DNA of 21,727 nt from an uncultured Trueperaceae bacterium (GCA_937907415.1 CALCHY010000068.1:1-21727), one strand, 5' to 3'; positions 9,378 through 19,424 are shown, numbered from the stretch's first letter. Program-made: numbers and translations. Notes: generated from the sequence alone by a model not told the origin.

Positions 9378-10748
9378 ATGGCAACCGACGTTAAAGTGCC
9401 CTCCGCGGGCGAGTCCATCAGTGAGGTCTTCATCGGGTCGTGGCTCAAGAAGCCGGGCGACGCGGTGGCGGCCGACGAGGCGATCGTAGAGCTGGAGACG
9501 GACAAGGCGACGCTGGACGTACCCTCTCCCGTCGCCGGTGTCCTCATCGAGGTCCTCAAGAACGAAGGCGACGCTGCTGGCATCGGCGAGGTCATCGCGC
9601 GCGTGGATGAGACGGCCACCGCCACGGCTGCGCCCCAGGCGGCTGCGCCGAGCAGCGCCGCGCCCGCCGCGCCCACCGTAGCGGCAGCGGCCCCGGCCGC
9701 GCCCGCGCAGGCGGCGCCGGCCGCGAAGGCGGCGCCGGCCGCGATGGCGGCCGCGCCCGCGGCTCCCGCCCAGCCGACCCCGGCCAGCCCGAACATCGCG
9801 GCGCCAGCGCCGGCCCCGACGCCAGCGGCGCCAGCGGTCAAGGCGCCCACGACCCCGGTTGGCGTTCGCGCCACCAGCGTCATGCCTGCCGCCCAGCGAC
9901 TCATCGACGAGAACGGACTAAGCGCCGATGAGGTCCCAGCCACCGGCCCCGGCGGCCGCCTCCTCAAGGAGGACGTGCAGAACTACTTAGCCCACCGTGA
10001 ACGGGCTGCCGCGGAACCTGAGCAGCCGCTGCCCGCCAGCGGCTACGAGCGCGAAGAGGAAGTCAAGCCGATGACGCTGCTTAGGAGGCGCATCGCCGAG
10101 CGCCTCGTCTCCGCTCAGCAGACGGCAGCGCTCCTCACGACCTTCAACGAGGTCGACATGTCTGGCGTCATGAGCCTCCGCAGCGAATACAAGGACGCGT
10201 TCGAGAAACGCTACGGCGTGCGTCTCGGGTTCATGTCGTTCTTCGTGAAGGCCGCCATCGACGCCCTCAAGCAAGTCCCGCAACTCAACGCCGAGATCCG
10301 CGGAACCGACATGGTGTTCAAGAACTACTACGACATCGGCGTCGCCGTCTCGACGCCACGCGGCCTCGTCGTGCCCGTCGTGCGCGACGCGGAACGCCTG
10401 TCGTTCGCGGAAGTCGAGCAAGTGATCGCCGAGTACGGCAAGCGCGCTAGCGCCAACAAGATCACCCCAGACGAACTGCAAGGCGGCACCTTCACGATCA
10501 GCAACGGCGGCGTGTTCGGCTCGCTGCTTTCCACGCCGATCGTCAACCCGCCACAGTCAGGCGTGCTCGGCATGCACACCATCCAGGAACGCCCAGTGGC
10601 CATCGACGGGCAGGTAGTGATCCGCCCGATGATGTACCTGGCGCTCACCTACGATCACCGCGTGGTGGACGGCCGCGAGGCGGTTACGTTCCTAAAACGC
10701 ATCAAGGACACCATCGAGAAGCCTGCCCGCATGCTGCTGGAGGTATGA
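9378..10748 (+). CDS. sucB: Dihydrolipoamide succinyltransferase, E2 of 2-oxoglutarate dehydrogenase
   Basis: Core of the complex, transferring the succinyl group from lipoyllysine to CoA. 456 aa. Residues 1-77 are one lipoyl domain with the lipoylated Lys43 in ETDKAT. An Ala/Pro-rich flexible linker spans about 80-160. The peripheral subunit-binding domain (about 166-205) has [18 protein letters not shown] and [12 protein letters not shown]. The catalytic domain (about 228-456) ends with the active site [11 protein letters not shown] (His427, Asp431). One lipoyl domain and placement after sucA favour succinyltransferase over pyruvate E2. GGGAG lies 6 nt before the ATG. Its stop overlaps the E3 start as ATGA. 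Confidence 0.96.
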   Translation: MATDVKVPSAGESISEVFIGSWLKKPGDAVAADEAIVELETDKATLDVPSPVAGVLIEVLKNEGDAAGIGEVIARVDETATATAAPQAAAPSSAAPAAPTVAAAAPAAPAQAAPAAKAAPAAMAAAPAAPAQPTPASPNIAAPAPAPTPAAPAVKAPTTPVGVRATSVMPAAQRLIDENGLSADEVPATGPGGRLLKEDVQNYLAHRERAAAEPEQPLPASGYEREEEVKPMTLLRRRIAERLVSAQQTAALLTTFNEVDMSGVMSLRSEYKDAFEKRYGVRLGFMSFFVKAAIDALKQVPQLNAEIRGTDMVFKNYYDIGVAVSTPRGLVVPVVRDAERLSFAEVEQVIAEYGKRASANKITPDELQGGTFTISNGGVFGSLLSTPIVNPPQSGVLGMHTIQERPVAIDGQVVIRPMMYLALTYDHRVVDGREAVTFLKRIKDTIEKPARMLLEV

Positions 10749-12160
10749 CCGTGGCGGCCCCAGTTCAGCACGACGTCGTCATCATCGGCGCGGGGCCGGG
10801 CGGTTACGTGGCCGCCATCCGCGGCGCGCAACTCGGTTTCGACGTTGCGGTAGTCGAGCGCGAGGTGGCGCTAGGCGGCACCTGCCTGCGCGTGGGCTGC
10901 ATCCCAAGTAAGGCGCTCCTCGAGTCGAGCCACCGCTACCAGGAAGCCAAAGAGACCCTCGGCGAACACGGCGTGCTCGTCGATGGTGTCAGGGCAGACC
11001 TAACGGCCATGCAGGCGCGCCGCGCCAACGTCGTCAAGCAGAACACCGACGGCATCGAGTACCTCTTCAAGAAGAACAAGGTCACCCGCTACCTCGGCGA
11101 CGGCAAGCTGACGGGCGACCGCGCCGTTAGCGTGACGGCGCCAGACGGCAGCGTGACCGAGTTGGTAGCCGAGCACGTCGTGTTAGCGACCGGCTCGGAA
11201 GTGGCCACCCTCAAGGGCGTCGAGCTCGACGCCGAAGTCGTCGTAAGCAGCACGGAAGCGCTCGAGTGGGACGCCGTGCCTGCCAGCCTCGTCGTCATCG
11301 GCGCTGGCTACATCGGGCTCGAGCTTGGCTCGGTGTGGTCGCGCCTCGGCGCCAAGGTCACGGTCGTCGAGTACCTCGACCGCATCCTGCCTGGCATGGA
11401 CTCAGAGGTCGCTCGCGAGGCGTTGCGCGTCTTCAAGCAACAGGGGCTGGAGTTCGAGCTAGGCGCGCGCGTGACCGGCGTTAGCGTGACGGGCAAGGGC
11501 GCCAAGCGCACGGCCAGCGTAGCCATCGACGGGCGCGAACCTGTCGTGGGGGAGAAGGTCCTCGTCGCCGTAGGGCGCCGCCCGGCGACGTCCGGCCTGG
11601 GGCTAGAGGACGTCGGGGTCGCCCTCGACGACCGCGGCCGCGTGGCAGTAGACGAAGACTTCCGCACGAACGTCGCAGGCGTTTACGCCATCGGCGACCT
11701 GATTCACGGCCCGATGCTCGCGCACAAGGCCGAGGAGGACGGGGTCGTGCTCATGGAACGCCTAGCTGGTCAGGCCAGCGCGGTGCACTACGCGCTCGTC
11801 CCAGGCGTGGCGTACACGGAACCCGAGATCGCCAGCGTCGGTCAGACCGAGGATCAACTCAAGGACGGCGGTGTCGCCTACCGCAAGGGCGTCTTCCCGT
11901 TCTCCGCGAACGGTCGCGCGCGCGCCATCGGCAGCACGCAGGGCCGCGTCAAGATCCTGGCGGACGCCACGACCGACCGGGTGCTTGGCGTGCACATCAT
12001 CGGCCCGCGCGCAGGCGACTTGATCGCGGAAGCCGTTGCCGCCATGACGTTCGGGGCGAGCAGCGAGGACATCGCGCGCACGTTCCACGCCCACCCGACC
12101 CTCTCCGAAGTCGTCAAGGAAGCCGCCCTCGCCGTCGACGGTCGGGCCATCCATATCTGA
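10745..12160 (+). CDS. lpdA: Dihydrolipoyl dehydrogenase, E3
   Basis: FAD flavoprotein that reoxidises dihydrolipoyl-E2 with NAD+. 471 aa. FAD-binding [14 protein letters not shown] (11-24), the redox disulfide Cys47/Cys52 in [13 protein letters not shown], a second Rossmann motif [14 protein letters not shown] for NAD, FAD-contacting [17 protein letters not shown], and the C-terminal dimer-interface HAHPTLSE containing the catalytic His450-Glu455 pair. It overlaps sucB by 4 bp, so E1-E2-E3 form one operon. This E3 may also serve other 2-oxoacid dehydrogenases if no second copy exists elsewhere. Confidence 0.97.
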   Translation: MTVAAPVQHDVVIIGAGPGGYVAAIRGAQLGFDVAVVEREVALGGTCLRVGCIPSKALLESSHRYQEAKETLGEHGVLVDGVRADLTAMQARRANVVKQNTDGIEYLFKKNKVTRYLGDGKLTGDRAVSVTAPDGSVTELVAEHVVLATGSEVATLKGVELDAEVVVSSTEALEWDAVPASLVVIGAGYIGLELGSVWSRLGAKVTVVEYLDRILPGMDSEVAREALRVFKQQGLEFELGARVTGVSVTGKGAKRTASVAIDGREPVVGEKVLVAVGRRPATSGLGLEDVGVALDDRGRVAVDEDFRTNVAGVYAIGDLIHGPMLAHKAEEDGVVLMERLAGQASAVHYALVPGVAYTEPEIASVGQTEDQLKDGGVAYRKGVFPFSANGRARAIGSTQGRVKILADATTDRVLGVHIIGPRAGDLIAEAVAAMTFGASSEDIARTFHAHPTLSEVVKEAALAVDGRAIHI

Positions 12161-12179
12161 GGCGGCGACCGCCCGGAGT

Positions 12180-12185
12180 TAGACT
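12180..12185 (+). promoter_or_regulatory. Candidate -10 of mqnE, leaderless layout
   Basis: TAGACT ends 6 nt (CGTGGC) before ATG 12192. The -35 region at 17 bp (CTGAGG) matches the consensus at only three positions. It implies mqnE can be transcribed separately from the dehydrogenase operon, ending 31 bp upstream. Confidence 0.45.
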
Positions 12186-12191
12186 CGTGGC

Positions 12192-13349
12192 ATGACGAGC
12201 GAAGTGCTCAACACTCAACTCAGCGACGTCGGTACGGCCGACCTCGTGCTGCGCGACCCTGCGCTCGAACGCATTGCCGACATCGTGCTCTCAGGCGGCC
12301 GGCTCGACCTAGCTGACGGCCTCGTCCTCTACCGCACCCGCGACGTTCCTGGCGTCATGCGCCTCGCCGACCTCGTGCGCCGCAAGAAGGTGGGCAGCAA
12401 GGCGTACTTCGTGCACTCGCTGCGTCTCTCCCAAACGAACGTCTGTTACGTAGGCTGCACGTTCTGCGGTTTCCAACGCAAGCTGGGCGAGGAGGGCGTG
12501 TGGGACTACGACCTCGAGCAGGTCTGGGAGTACGTCGACCGCTTCTGGCACCCAGACCTGACCGAGATCCACATCTCGTCTGGTCACCACCCCAAGCGCG
12601 GCTGGGATTACTACCTCGACCTCGTGAGTGGCCTAACCGAGCGCTACCCTGGAGCGCAAGTCAAGGCCTGGACGGCCGCCGAGATCCACCACTTCACGAA
12701 GATCACGCGGCCACGCCTCGACTACCGCGAAGTCTTGAAGCAACTCAAGGCCGCTGGCTTGGTGGCGTTGCCTGGTGGTGGGGCCGAGATCTTCGCCGAC
12801 CGCGTGCGCAAGCGCATCGCGCGGGCCAAGGTAAGCGCAGAGGGTTGGCTGGAGGTGCACCGCACGGCGCACGAACTCGGGCTGCCGACGAACGCCACCA
12901 TGCTCTACGGTCACGTCGAGACGCTCGAGGAGCGCCTCGATCACATGCTCAGGCTCAGGCAGCAGCAAGACGAGACGGGCGGGTTCCTCTCGTTCATCCC
13001 ACTTGCCTTCCAACCGGATAACAACCAGTTGGCCGCCGAGCTGGGCACGCGCCACACGACCGGCGTCGACGACCTCCGCAACCTCGCGGTCGCACGCCTG
13101 ATGCTAGACAACTTCCCTCACATCAAGGGCTACTGGATCATGATCACGCCAGAACTAACCCAGGTGGCGTTGTCTGCCGGCATCTCCGACATCGACGGGA
13201 CCATCAAGGACGAGAAGATCGCGCACGCCAGCGGCGCCGTGACGGAGAAGGGCATGACGGAGGAGGAACTCGTCAAACTCGTGCGCACGGCCGGCCGCCT
13301 GCCCGTCCGCCGCGACGCGCTTTACAACGAGCTGAAGGTCTACGCGTGA
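12192..13349 (+). CDS. mqnE: Aminofutalosine synthase (radical SAM)
   Basis: Radical SAM enzyme of the futalosine route to menaquinone: joins S-adenosylmethionine with 3-[(1-carboxyvinyl)oxy]benzoate, the MqnA product, to give aminodeoxyfutalosine. 385 aa. The [4Fe-4S] motif CxxxCxxC is Cys85-Cys89-Cys92 in NVCYVGCTFCGF. Diagnostic MqnE segments follow: HISSGHHPKRGWDYYL, KAWTAAEIHHF, LPGGGAEIF, TNATMLYGHVET, DETGGFLSFIPLAFQP and LDNFPHIKGYWIM. These distinguish it from the paralogous cyclase MqnC. Its stop overlaps the mqnA start (GTGA). Confidence 0.95.
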   Translation: MTSEVLNTQLSDVGTADLVLRDPALERIADIVLSGGRLDLADGLVLYRTRDVPGVMRLADLVRRKKVGSKAYFVHSLRLSQTNVCYVGCTFCGFQRKLGEEGVWDYDLEQVWEYVDRFWHPDLTEIHISSGHHPKRGWDYYLDLVSGLTERYPGAQVKAWTAAEIHHFTKITRPRLDYREVLKQLKAAGLVALPGGGAEIFADRVRKRIARAKVSAEGWLEVHRTAHELGLPTNATMLYGHVETLEERLDHMLRLRQQQDETGGFLSFIPLAFQPDNNQLAAELGTRHTTGVDDLRNLAVARLMLDNFPHIKGYWIMITPELTQVALSAGISDIDGTIKDEKIAHASGAVTEKGMTEEELVKLVRTAGRLPVRRDALYNELKVYA

Positions 13350-14206
13350 GGCGCGAGCGCCTCGGCATAGTGTCTTACACCAACGTCGCCCCGCTGCACT
13401 GGGGACTGACAGCCACGGGGGCGGAGAACACGAGCTACGTATACGGCGTGCCGAGCGAGCTGAACGCCGCACTAGCGCGCCGCGAGATCGACTTGACCTT
13501 GGTGTCATCGATCGAGTTCATCCGCCACCGTCACGAGTACCGTGCCCTCGCTGACTTCTCCATCGCCACCCTCGGCTCCGTCTACAGCGTCATGCTCTTC
13601 CACCTCAAGCCGTGGCGCGAGCTCACGGGTCAACGCATCGCGGTAACTAACGCCAGCGCGACCAGCGTCGAGCTGCTGCGCGTGCTGCTCGCTGCCGACG
13701 GCATCGATTGTGAGCTTGCTCCGACTAGCGGCAACCTAGACGAGCTGCTTGCTAACGGAGCCGCTGGCGCGCTGCTCATCGGCGACGCAGCTCTTCGTGA
13801 GGCGCTGCGGCACCTGCCACCTTCGGGGGATGGGCCGCAGGGACGCGGCATGACGGGACCGAGCAAGCTACGTCCGGAACTGTTCGTCACGGACCTCGGA
13901 GAGGCCTGGTACCGCCTCACGAAGCTGCCGTTCACGTTCGCGGTGTGGGCCGCACCAGACGACCGCAAGCCCTCCGCTGGGCTGGTCCAGCGCTTCAGGG
14001 AGTCGCGCTGGCGCGGCCTAGGTGAACTCGCCAAGGTCGCGGCCGTCGAAGCTCGGAAGCTCGAGCTGCCTCCGGAGAGCGTCCAGCGCTACTTGGAGAA
14101 CTTCCGCTACTACCTCGAACGGCCAGACCTAGACGGCCTCATGGCCTTCGCCAAGCTAAGCGACCCGACCTTCGAGGCCGACCAACTACGCTTCTGGGAC
14201 GAGTGA
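13346..14206 (+). CDS. mqnA: Chorismate dehydratase
   Basis: First committed step of the futalosine menaquinone pathway: dehydrates chorismate to 3-[(1-carboxyvinyl)oxy]benzoate. 286 aa with a periplasmic-binding-protein-like fold but no signal peptide, so cytosolic. Family segments: LGIVSYTNVAPLHWGL (6-21), VPSELNAALARREIDLTLVSSIEFIRH, YSVMLFHLKP, SATSVELLRVLL, GALLIGDAAL, and DLGEAWYRLTKLPFTFAVWA. GTG start coupled to mqnE by a 4-bp overlap. It converges on hslU with only 12 bp between stop codons and no hairpin. Confidence 0.94.
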   Translation: MRRERLGIVSYTNVAPLHWGLTATGAENTSYVYGVPSELNAALARREIDLTLVSSIEFIRHRHEYRALADFSIATLGSVYSVMLFHLKPWRELTGQRIAVTNASATSVELLRVLLAADGIDCELAPTSGNLDELLANGAAGALLIGDAALREALRHLPPSGDGPQGRGMTGPSKLRPELFVTDLGEAWYRLTKLPFTFAVWAAPDDRKPSAGLVQRFRESRWRGLGELAKVAAVEARKLELPPESVQRYLENFRYYLERPDLDGLMAFAKLSDPTFEADQLRFWDE

Positions 14207-14218
14207 AACAAACGCGCG

Positions 14219-15523
14219 CTACAGAACGTAACGGCTGAGGTCCTCGTCAGACACCACGTCCGCGAGCTTCTTGTCGACCATGGCCTTGTCGATCACCACG
14301 ACGCCTAGGTCGGTGCCGAACGCGATGTCCTCCAACACCGTCTCGATGATGGTGTGCAGCCTGCGCGCGCCGATGTCCTCCACCTCGCGGTTCACGCGTT
14401 CCGCGTAATCGGCCAACGCCACGATGCCGGACTCGTCGAAGCGCACATGCGTGCCGTCGACGGCCAGCAAGTCCGTGTACTGCTTGGTGAGCGCGAAGCG
14501 CGGCTGGGTGAGGATGCGCTGGAAGTCGCCGGCGCTCAACTCGTCGAGTTCGACGCGGATAGGGAAGCGGCCCTGCAACTCGGGGATGAGGTCGCTCGGC
14601 TTCGAGACCGTGAAGGCGCCAGCGGCGATGAAGAGCACGTGGTCGGTGCTCACCGGCCCGTAACGCGTGTTGACCTGGGTGCCCTCGACGATGGGCAGCA
14701 GGTCGCGCTGCACGCCCTCACCCGACACGTCCGACCCTCCCATGCGGTCGTCGCGCGCGATCTTGTCGATCTCGTCGATGAACACGATGCCGAGCGATTC
14801 CGCGCGGTCGACCGCCTCGCGGGTAACGGCGTCATGGTCGATGAGACGCTCTGCTTCCTCGTTCTCGAGCAGGCGCCTCCCGTCGCGCACGCTGACCTTG
14901 CGGCGCACTTTCTGCTCCGGCATGAAGCGCTTGAACATCTCCTGGAGGTTGATGCCGGCCTCCTCCATGCCCGGCATCGGCAGGCTGGCCGGCTGTTCGG
15001 AAGCGACCTCGATCTCTACCGTGCGCTCCTCCAGGTCGCCCGCGCGCAGCAGTTGCCGCATGCGCTCGCGGCTGTCTTCAGAACCGCCGGGGATGAGCAC
15101 GTCGAGGAGCCGCTCCTCGGCCTCGCGGCGCGCTTGCGCCATGACCTCGGCCTTCTTCTCCTCCTCGACCATGACGGCGGAGGCGCGCACGAGGTCGCGG
15201 ACGATGGAGTCGACGTCGCGGCCCACGTAACCGACTTCCGTGAACTTCGTCGCCTCGACCTTGAGGAACGGTGCGCGCGCTAGCTTCGCGAGGCGACGCG
15301 CGATCTCGGTCTTGCCGACGCCGGTTGGGCCGATGAGCATGATGTTCTTGGGTGTCACTTCGCTCTGAACGTCGTCGGGGAGGCGCTTGCGGCGGTAGTG
15401 ATTGCGCAACGCCACCGCCACCATGCGTTTGGCCTTGTTCTGCCCGATGATGTGGCGGTCGAGTTCCGTGACTATCTCTACTGGCGTCAGATCAGTCAGG
15501 CGCCTGGTCAGTTCGTCGCTCAC
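14219..15523 (-). CDS. hslU: ATP-dependent protease ATPase subunit HslU
   Basis: AAA+ unfoldase that feeds substrates to HslV. 434 aa. Walker A GPTGVGKT (65-72), the pore loop GYVG (98-101), a charged insertion (I) domain at about 110-240, Walker B IVFIDEID (246-253), sensor-2 GARRL (385-389), and the C-terminal tail LSRYVL that docks into HslV pockets. Length matches the family. The GTG start overlaps the hslV stop by 4 bp, so the two subunits are translationally coupled. Confidence 0.97.
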   Translation of the reverse strand: MSDELTRRLTDLTPVEIVTELDRHIIGQNKAKRMVAVALRNHYRRKRLPDDVQSEVTPKNIMLIGPTGVGKTEIARRLAKLARAPFLKVEATKFTEVGYVGRDVDSIVRDLVRASAVMVEEEKKAEVMAQARREAEERLLDVLIPGGSEDSRERMRQLLRAGDLEERTVEIEVASEQPASLPMPGMEEAGINLQEMFKRFMPEQKVRRKVSVRDGRRLLENEEAERLIDHDAVTREAVDRAESLGIVFIDEIDKIARDDRMGGSDVSGEGVQRDLLPIVEGTQVNTRYGPVSTDHVLFIAAGAFTVSKPSDLIPELQGRFPIRVELDELSAGDFQRILTQPRFALTKQYTDLLAVDGTHVRFDESGIVALADYAERVNREVEDIGARRLHTIIETVLEDIAFGTDLGVVVIDKAMVDKKLADVVSDEDLSRYVL

Positions 15524-16092
15524 GCAGGTTCCTCGCTCTCGTCGGCGCCAGGCTCGTCAGCGGGACCGCCGACCGTGAGCACGGTGGCGTTGCCACTCGT
15601 ATAGATGTCTATCTCTGCTGCTATGCCGATGGCGGCCCGCGCTATCTCCTCCGCGCTGAGCGCGGTATGCCGCAAGAGCGCCAAGGCCGCTGCTTGGGCG
15701 TACGGCCCGCCGGAGCCGACGGCAGCGACGGGGTCATCGGGGGCGATGACGTCGCCCATGCCGGAGAGGGTGAGGATCTGCTCCGCGTCTGCCACGAGCA
15801 AGAGAGCCTCGAGGTTGCGTAAGGCGCGGTCCGTGCGCCACTCCTTGACCGTCTCCACTGCCGCCCTAAGCAGGTTGCCGCGGTACTGGTCGAGGTAGCC
15901 CTCGTACTTCTCGATGAGAGTGAAGGCGTCGCTGACGGTGCCTGCGAAACCCGCGAGGATGTCGCCCTCCGCTAGCGCCCTGACCTTCACGGCGCCACGT
16001 TTGACGATGGTCTCACCCATCGTCACTTGCCCGTCGCCAGCGATGGCGGTGATGCCGTCCTTGTTGACTGCGACGATAGTCGTACCGTGCAT
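15520..16092 (-). CDS. hslV: ATP-dependent protease peptidase subunit HslV
   Basis: Threonine peptidase forming a double hexamer capped by HslU. 190 aa. From ATG 16092 the protein begins MHGTTIVAV, so Thr4 becomes the N-terminal nucleophile after a 3-residue propeptide is removed, as in other HGTTI-type HslV. Asp20, Lys36 and Ser127 (GSGGPY) fall exactly 3 residues beyond the E. coli catalytic positions. The frame is open upstream to 16392, but that extension reads a GC-rich repeat and runs into tdk, so it is rejected; TGGAG lies 5 nt before 16092. An Asp/Glu-rich C-terminal tail of about 15 residues is additional. Confidence 0.96.
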   Translation of the reverse strand: MHGTTIVAVNKDGITAIAGDGQVTMGETIVKRGAVKVRALAEGDILAGFAGTVSDAFTLIEKYEGYLDQYRGNLLRAAVETVKEWRTDRALRNLEALLLVADAEQILTLSGMGDVIAPDDPVAAVGSGGPYAQAAALALLRHTALSAEEIARAAIGIAAEIDIYTSGNATVLTVGGPADEPGADESEEPA

Positions 16093-16107
16093 GCGCTCCA
16101 CCCAAGC

Positions 16108-16116
16108 AGCGTAGCA
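16108..16116 (-). promoter_or_regulatory. Extended -10 promoter of hslVU
   Basis: On the minus strand TGC-TACGCT lies 15 nt before the hslV ATG, predicting a leader of about 8-9 nt that still holds the TGGAG ribosome-binding site. No heat-shock CIRCE element or good -35 was seen. Confidence 0.45.
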
Positions 16117-16154
16117 CCCGCGTTCGGGCGAACGTGGACCGCTGCGTGACGGCG

Positions 16155-16190
16155 CCTCACCCCGGACCTCACCCCGTCCCTCACCTCGCC
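16155..16190. repeat. 12-bp tandem repeat, three copies
   Basis: CCTCACCCCGGA, CCTCACCCCGTC and CCTCACCTCGCC follow each other without gaps, sharing CCTCACC at the start. It lies in the divergent hslV/tdk intergenic region, ending 10 bp before the tdk -10 hexamer. Coordinates may be off by a base. Confidence 0.8.
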
Positions 16191-16199
16191 CTCGGGCGA

Positions 16200-16205
16200 T
16201 ACCAT
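16200..16205 (+). promoter_or_regulatory. Candidate -10 of tdk, leaderless layout
   Basis: TACCAT followed by 7 nt (GGGTCCC) and ATG 16213. The in-frame ATG at 16204 is part of this hexamer, which argues for 16213 as the start. No -35 match was found at 17 bp. Confidence 0.4.
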
Positions 16206-16212
16206 GGGTCCC

Positions 16213-16842
16213 ATGTTGCTTGGTCACGGTTTCTCCGGAGGTTGGATAGAAGTCATCGCTGGTCCCATGTTCTCCGGTAAGAGCGAAGAGCTCATCCGGC
16301 GCGTAACTCGCGCCGTGATCGCACAGCAGAAGGTGCAGGTCTTCAAGCACGCCATAGACGATCGCTACGCCAAGTTGGCCGTTGCATCGCATGCAGGCCG
16401 AACCCTCGAAGCGGAGCTGGTGGCAAGTGCTGGCGAGTTGCTCGCGCGCCTCAACAAGGAGACCCAGGTGGTGGCCGTCGACGAGGCGCAGTTCCTCGAC
16501 GCCGAAGTCGTGGCCGTCGTCGAACGGTTAGCCGACTCAGGCAGGCGCGTGATCGTGGCCGGACTAGACATGGACTTCAGGGGCGAGCCGTTCGGCGCCA
16601 TGCCAGAACTCATCGCCCGAGCGGAGGTCGTCGAGAAGCTTACGGCCATCTGCCGTTGCGGGCAGGCGGCGACGCGCACGCAGCGCCTCATTCATGGCCG
16701 GCCAGCGCACTACGACGACCCGACTGTCTTCGTCGGCGCCGCCGAGAGCTACGAACCGCGCTGCCGCTCGTGCCACGTGGTGTTGAGGGGTCTACGCGAA
16801 GCCCCACTGTTCCTGGAGCAGGGGGCCGAGGTGCGTGGTTGA
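16213..16842 (+). CDS. tdk: Thymidine kinase (type II, TK1-like)
   Basis: Phosphorylates thymidine with ATP in pyrimidine salvage. 209 aa from ATG 16213. Walker A is GPMFSGKS (17-24), the catalytic base Glu91 lies in [18 protein letters not shown] (118-128) is the conserved lasso region, and [11 protein letters not shown] matches the family C-terminal half. The zinc site is CRCG (Cys147, Cys149) plus CRSC (Cys184, Cys187). The first pair is CxC rather than the usual CxxC, one residue short. ATG 16204 is an alternative start adding MGP. The stop codon overlaps the next gene's TTG start. Confidence 0.95.
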   Translation: MLLGHGFSGGWIEVIAGPMFSGKSEELIRRVTRAVIAQQKVQVFKHAIDDRYAKLAVASHAGRTLEAELVASAGELLARLNKETQVVAVDEAQFLDAEVVAVVERLADSGRRVIVAGLDMDFRGEPFGAMPELIARAEVVEKLTAICRCGQAATRTQRLIHGRPAHYDDPTVFVGAAESYEPRCRSCHVVLRGLREAPLFLEQGAEVRG

Positions 16843-19421
16843 CGGAAGTTGAAGGGCTGAGCAGCGTACGGCCGCTAGAAGTGCGGTTGTGGGGGGAGGT
16901 GCGTTTCTCACACGCGGGCGTGGCTGTCGAGCCGACCTCTCACAAGGCCGCAGCGCTGCTCGCTTACCTCGCCGTCGCGCAAGGGGCCGTGCAACGCGAG
17001 GAGCTCGCCGCCCTGTTGTGGGGCCCCGAGCGGCTAGCGAACGTGCGCCAAGCGCTTTACACGCTCAGGTCGCTGCCTGGCGCTGACGAGTGGCTGGATG
17101 ACGGCGTGACGCGCGTCAGCGTGCGCGCCGTTACCGACGTCGGCCGTCTACGACATGCGGACGAGCTCGAACTGGCAGAACTCGTTGACGGCCTTGACGG
17201 GACCGAGTTGTTGGCGGGCTTCGGGACGCGGCTCCCGAGCGAGTACCTCGAATGGCTGGCCCGCGAGCGCGCGAGTAGCGCAGGCCTGGTGCGGCGCGCG
17301 TTAGCCGATCGCGCCGCCCAGCTAGAGGGTCTCGGGGAAGTGAAGCGGGCACTCGAGCTCACGGTGCACGCGCAGGCGCACGACCCGTACGACGAGGAAC
17401 TGCAGCGCTCCGCCATGCGCCTCGCGTACGTCTCGGGGTCAGCCGACGCGGCGCTAGCGGGCTACGCTGCGTTCAGTGAGCGCCTGGCGGCAGAGGTCGG
17501 CGCTGAACCGAGCGGCGAGACGCAGGAGCTGGCGCGCCGCATAGAACGCCGCGAACCGCTCGGCCTGCGCGGGACGCTGACGGCCCTCAGCGACTCCGAC
17601 CGCCGCGCCTTGCAGGCAGTGGCCGTGGCGCGCGGCGCGTTGCGCGTGGACGGCCTCGCGGCCGTGCTCGAGCGGCCAGCGTTCGAGCTGGTCGCCGACC
17701 TCGCCCGCTTGGCTGAGCGCGGGTTCATCGACGAGCACCTGGGACTGAACCCCGAGCAGCGCGCCGCCATCCTGACTAGCCTCACTGCCCCGCTTAGGCG
17801 CCTTCTCAGTGAACGGATCGTGGCGGTGCTGCGCAACGACGTGACCGCCGACCAGGGCGTGTTGGCGCGCCACCTCCTGGCTGCTGGTGAGCGAGAGGAG
17901 GCGGCCAGCCGGGCGCTCGCAGGCGCCAAGGCGGCCGTGGAGCGTTCGCAAGCGCAGGCCGCCGACGAACTCGCGTTCCTCACGCTGTGGGCGGCGCCAA
18001 CCGAACCGGCGCTGCGCCTCGAGGCCGTCCTGCTGCTCGAGCGCAACGCGGCCAGCCGCATGAACCTCGCTGCGCAAGCCGACTTCCTCGAAGAGGCAGA
18101 GCGGCTGGCATGGGAACTTCAGAGCGACGCCGCGCTGGCAGAGTGCAACGTCAGGCGCGCCCGCCTGCTGCTCGCCCGCGGTCGCGTGGGTGAGGGGCTC
18201 GAGGAGGCACTCAAGGCGTTGAAGACGGCGCTGCGCATACGAGATGACGGCCTGGTCGCGCGCGCAAGGAACGCGGTCGGGGCGGCGCACTTCTACGCGG
18301 GCGACCTTGACGGAGCCGCCGCCGCCTTCGCAGCCAGCCTGAGCGGCGCTGACGACGTCGAGCGTTACCGTGCGCACAACAACCTCGGCAGCATCAACGC
18401 CATGCGCGGGCGGCTGGACGAGTCGTACCACCACTTCGACGAGGCCCTGACGCTAGCGAGACGTCACTCGCAGCATCTCGACGTGAGCGCGACCCTCAAC
18501 AACCTCGCAGCCAGCGCCGAGCGCTTCGGTGATTACCCGCGCGCAGAGCGTCACTTCAGGGAGGGGATAACCGTCGCGCGGCGCGCCAACGCGGTCGGGC
18601 GCGAGGCGGAACTGCTCATCAACCTGGCCGTCGTCTACGGCCGGCAAGGTCAACTTGGGCCCGCGTGGAACACCATGGCTGAGGTCGAGGTCCTGGCGCA
18701 CGAGCTGGCGGATCGGCGCCTGAGCATGCGCGTGTCCGAGCAACGCAGTGAGATCTTGCGCCTCTGCGGCGACCTGCCCGGCGCGATAGACGCCCTGAAC
18801 GCCGGCCTTGACCTCGCGACTTCTTTGGGCGATGAGCGCAAGCGACTTGCGCTCACGGCGCAACTATTGGCGGCCGAGGCACGCCTCGACCCGAGCGTCA
18901 CGCCGCGGCTCGAGCAAGCGATCCTAGACCTGGACACCGCGCGGCTCACTGACGTTGCGCCGTGGCTGAGGCTCGAGCTGGCGCTCTGGACCGGCGATAT
19001 CGCCACCGCGCAGGCGCAACTCGCCCTGGTCGACGAGGCGGAGCTGAAGAGCGCGCACCAGCGCCTCGTGCGCGGGGTCGCCCGCATGCGCCTCGCATTG
19101 CTCATGGGGGCCGATGCGGCGTTGAAGCGCGCGGGGCTGGAAGCGCGCGACCGCCTCGTGGACGCTGGCCTCGTACGCCCCAGCCACTCTCACGCGAGCG
19201 GGCAACCCCAAGGCGAGCAGGCCGAGGTGATGATCGTCGAACGCCCGAAGGCCCGCTACCTCGCCTGGTTGCTCGAGTCGGACGCTCCAGCGAGCTGGCC
19301 GCCCCCGGCCCCGCCGCCAGCCGTAGTTAGCGAGCTAAAGGAACAGGGTGCTGGTCTCCCTCGCGCCATGGCGGCCTCGCTGCTTGAACAGCCTGCAGCC
19401 TGGCTCCGGCCGCTGGAGTAG
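16839..19421 (+). CDS. SARP-type transcriptional regulator with BTAD and TPR domains
   Basis: Predicted DNA-binding activator of 860 aa. Residues 13-97 resemble the OmpR-like winged helix of SARP regulators ([11 protein letters not shown], then [34 protein letters not shown]). Residues about 98-238 are the bacterial transcriptional activation domain (BTAD) with [18 protein letters not shown] and [22 protein letters not shown]. The rest is helical; from about 480 to 700 it contains tetratricopeptide-like repeats ([47 protein letters not shown] read in pieces). No Walker A is visible in the middle, so unlike many large SARPs it lacks an NB-ARC/AAA module. TTG 16839 is chosen: GAGGTG lies 5 nt upstream and it forms a TTGA overlap with tdk. 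The frame is open further upstream only inside tdk. Target genes are unknown; the next unit carries candidate sites. Confidence 0.85.
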   Translation: MTEVEGLSSVRPLEVRLWGEVRFSHAGVAVEPTSHKAAALLAYLAVAQGAVQREELAALLWGPERLANVRQALYTLRSLPGADEWLDDGVTRVSVRAVTDVGRLRHADELELAELVDGLDGTELLAGFGTRLPSEYLEWLARERASSAGLVRRALADRAAQLEGLGEVKRALELTVHAQAHDPYDEELQRSAMRLAYVSGSADAALAGYAAFSERLAAEVGAEPSGETQELARRIERREPLGLRGTLTALSDSDRRALQAVAVARGALRVDGLAAVLERPAFELVADLARLAERGFIDEHLGLNPEQRAAILTSLTAPLRRLLSERIVAVLRNDVTADQGVLARHLLAAGEREEAASRALAGAKAAVERSQAQAADELAFLTLWAAPTEPALRLEAVLLLERNAASRMNLAAQADFLEEAERLAWELQSDAALAECNVRRARLLLARGRVGEGLEEALKALKTALRIRDDGLVARARNAVGAAHFYAGDLDGAAAAFAASLSGADDVERYRAHNNLGSINAMRGRLDESYHHFDEALTLARRHSQHLDVSATLNNLAASAERFGDYPRAERHFREGITVARRANAVGREAELLINLAVVYGRQGQLGPAWNTMAEVEVLAHELADRRLSMRVSEQRSEILRLCGDLPGAIDALNAGLDLATSLGDERKRLALTAQLLAAEARLDPSVTPRLEQAILDLDTARLTDVAPWLRLELALWTGDIATAQAQLALVDEAELKSAHQRLVRGVARMRLALLMGADAALKRAGLEARDRLVDAGLVRPSHSHASGQPQGEQAEVMIVERPKARYLAWLLESDAPASWPPPAPPPAVVSELKEQGAGLPRAMAASLLEQPAAWLRPLE

Positions 19422-19424
19422 CGC

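Noticed and set aside
9625..9850. GC-rich repetitive stretch as a DNA repeat element
   Set aside because: It encodes the Ala/Pro linker of the E2 subunit, where such low-complexity sequence is normal.
12161..12173. GGCGG-CGA-CCGCC stem as the terminator of the dehydrogenase operon
   Set aside because: Only 5 bp, no U-tract, and immediately upstream of the mqnE -10.
16093..16392. Longer N terminus for HslV
   Set aside because: It reads through the 12-bp repeats and into tdk, and would bury the catalytic Thr that must become N-terminal.
16656..16838. Upstream extension of the SARP/BTAD regulator
   Set aside because: This part lies in another frame of tdk and has no domain similarity; TTG 16839 with GAGGTG fits better.
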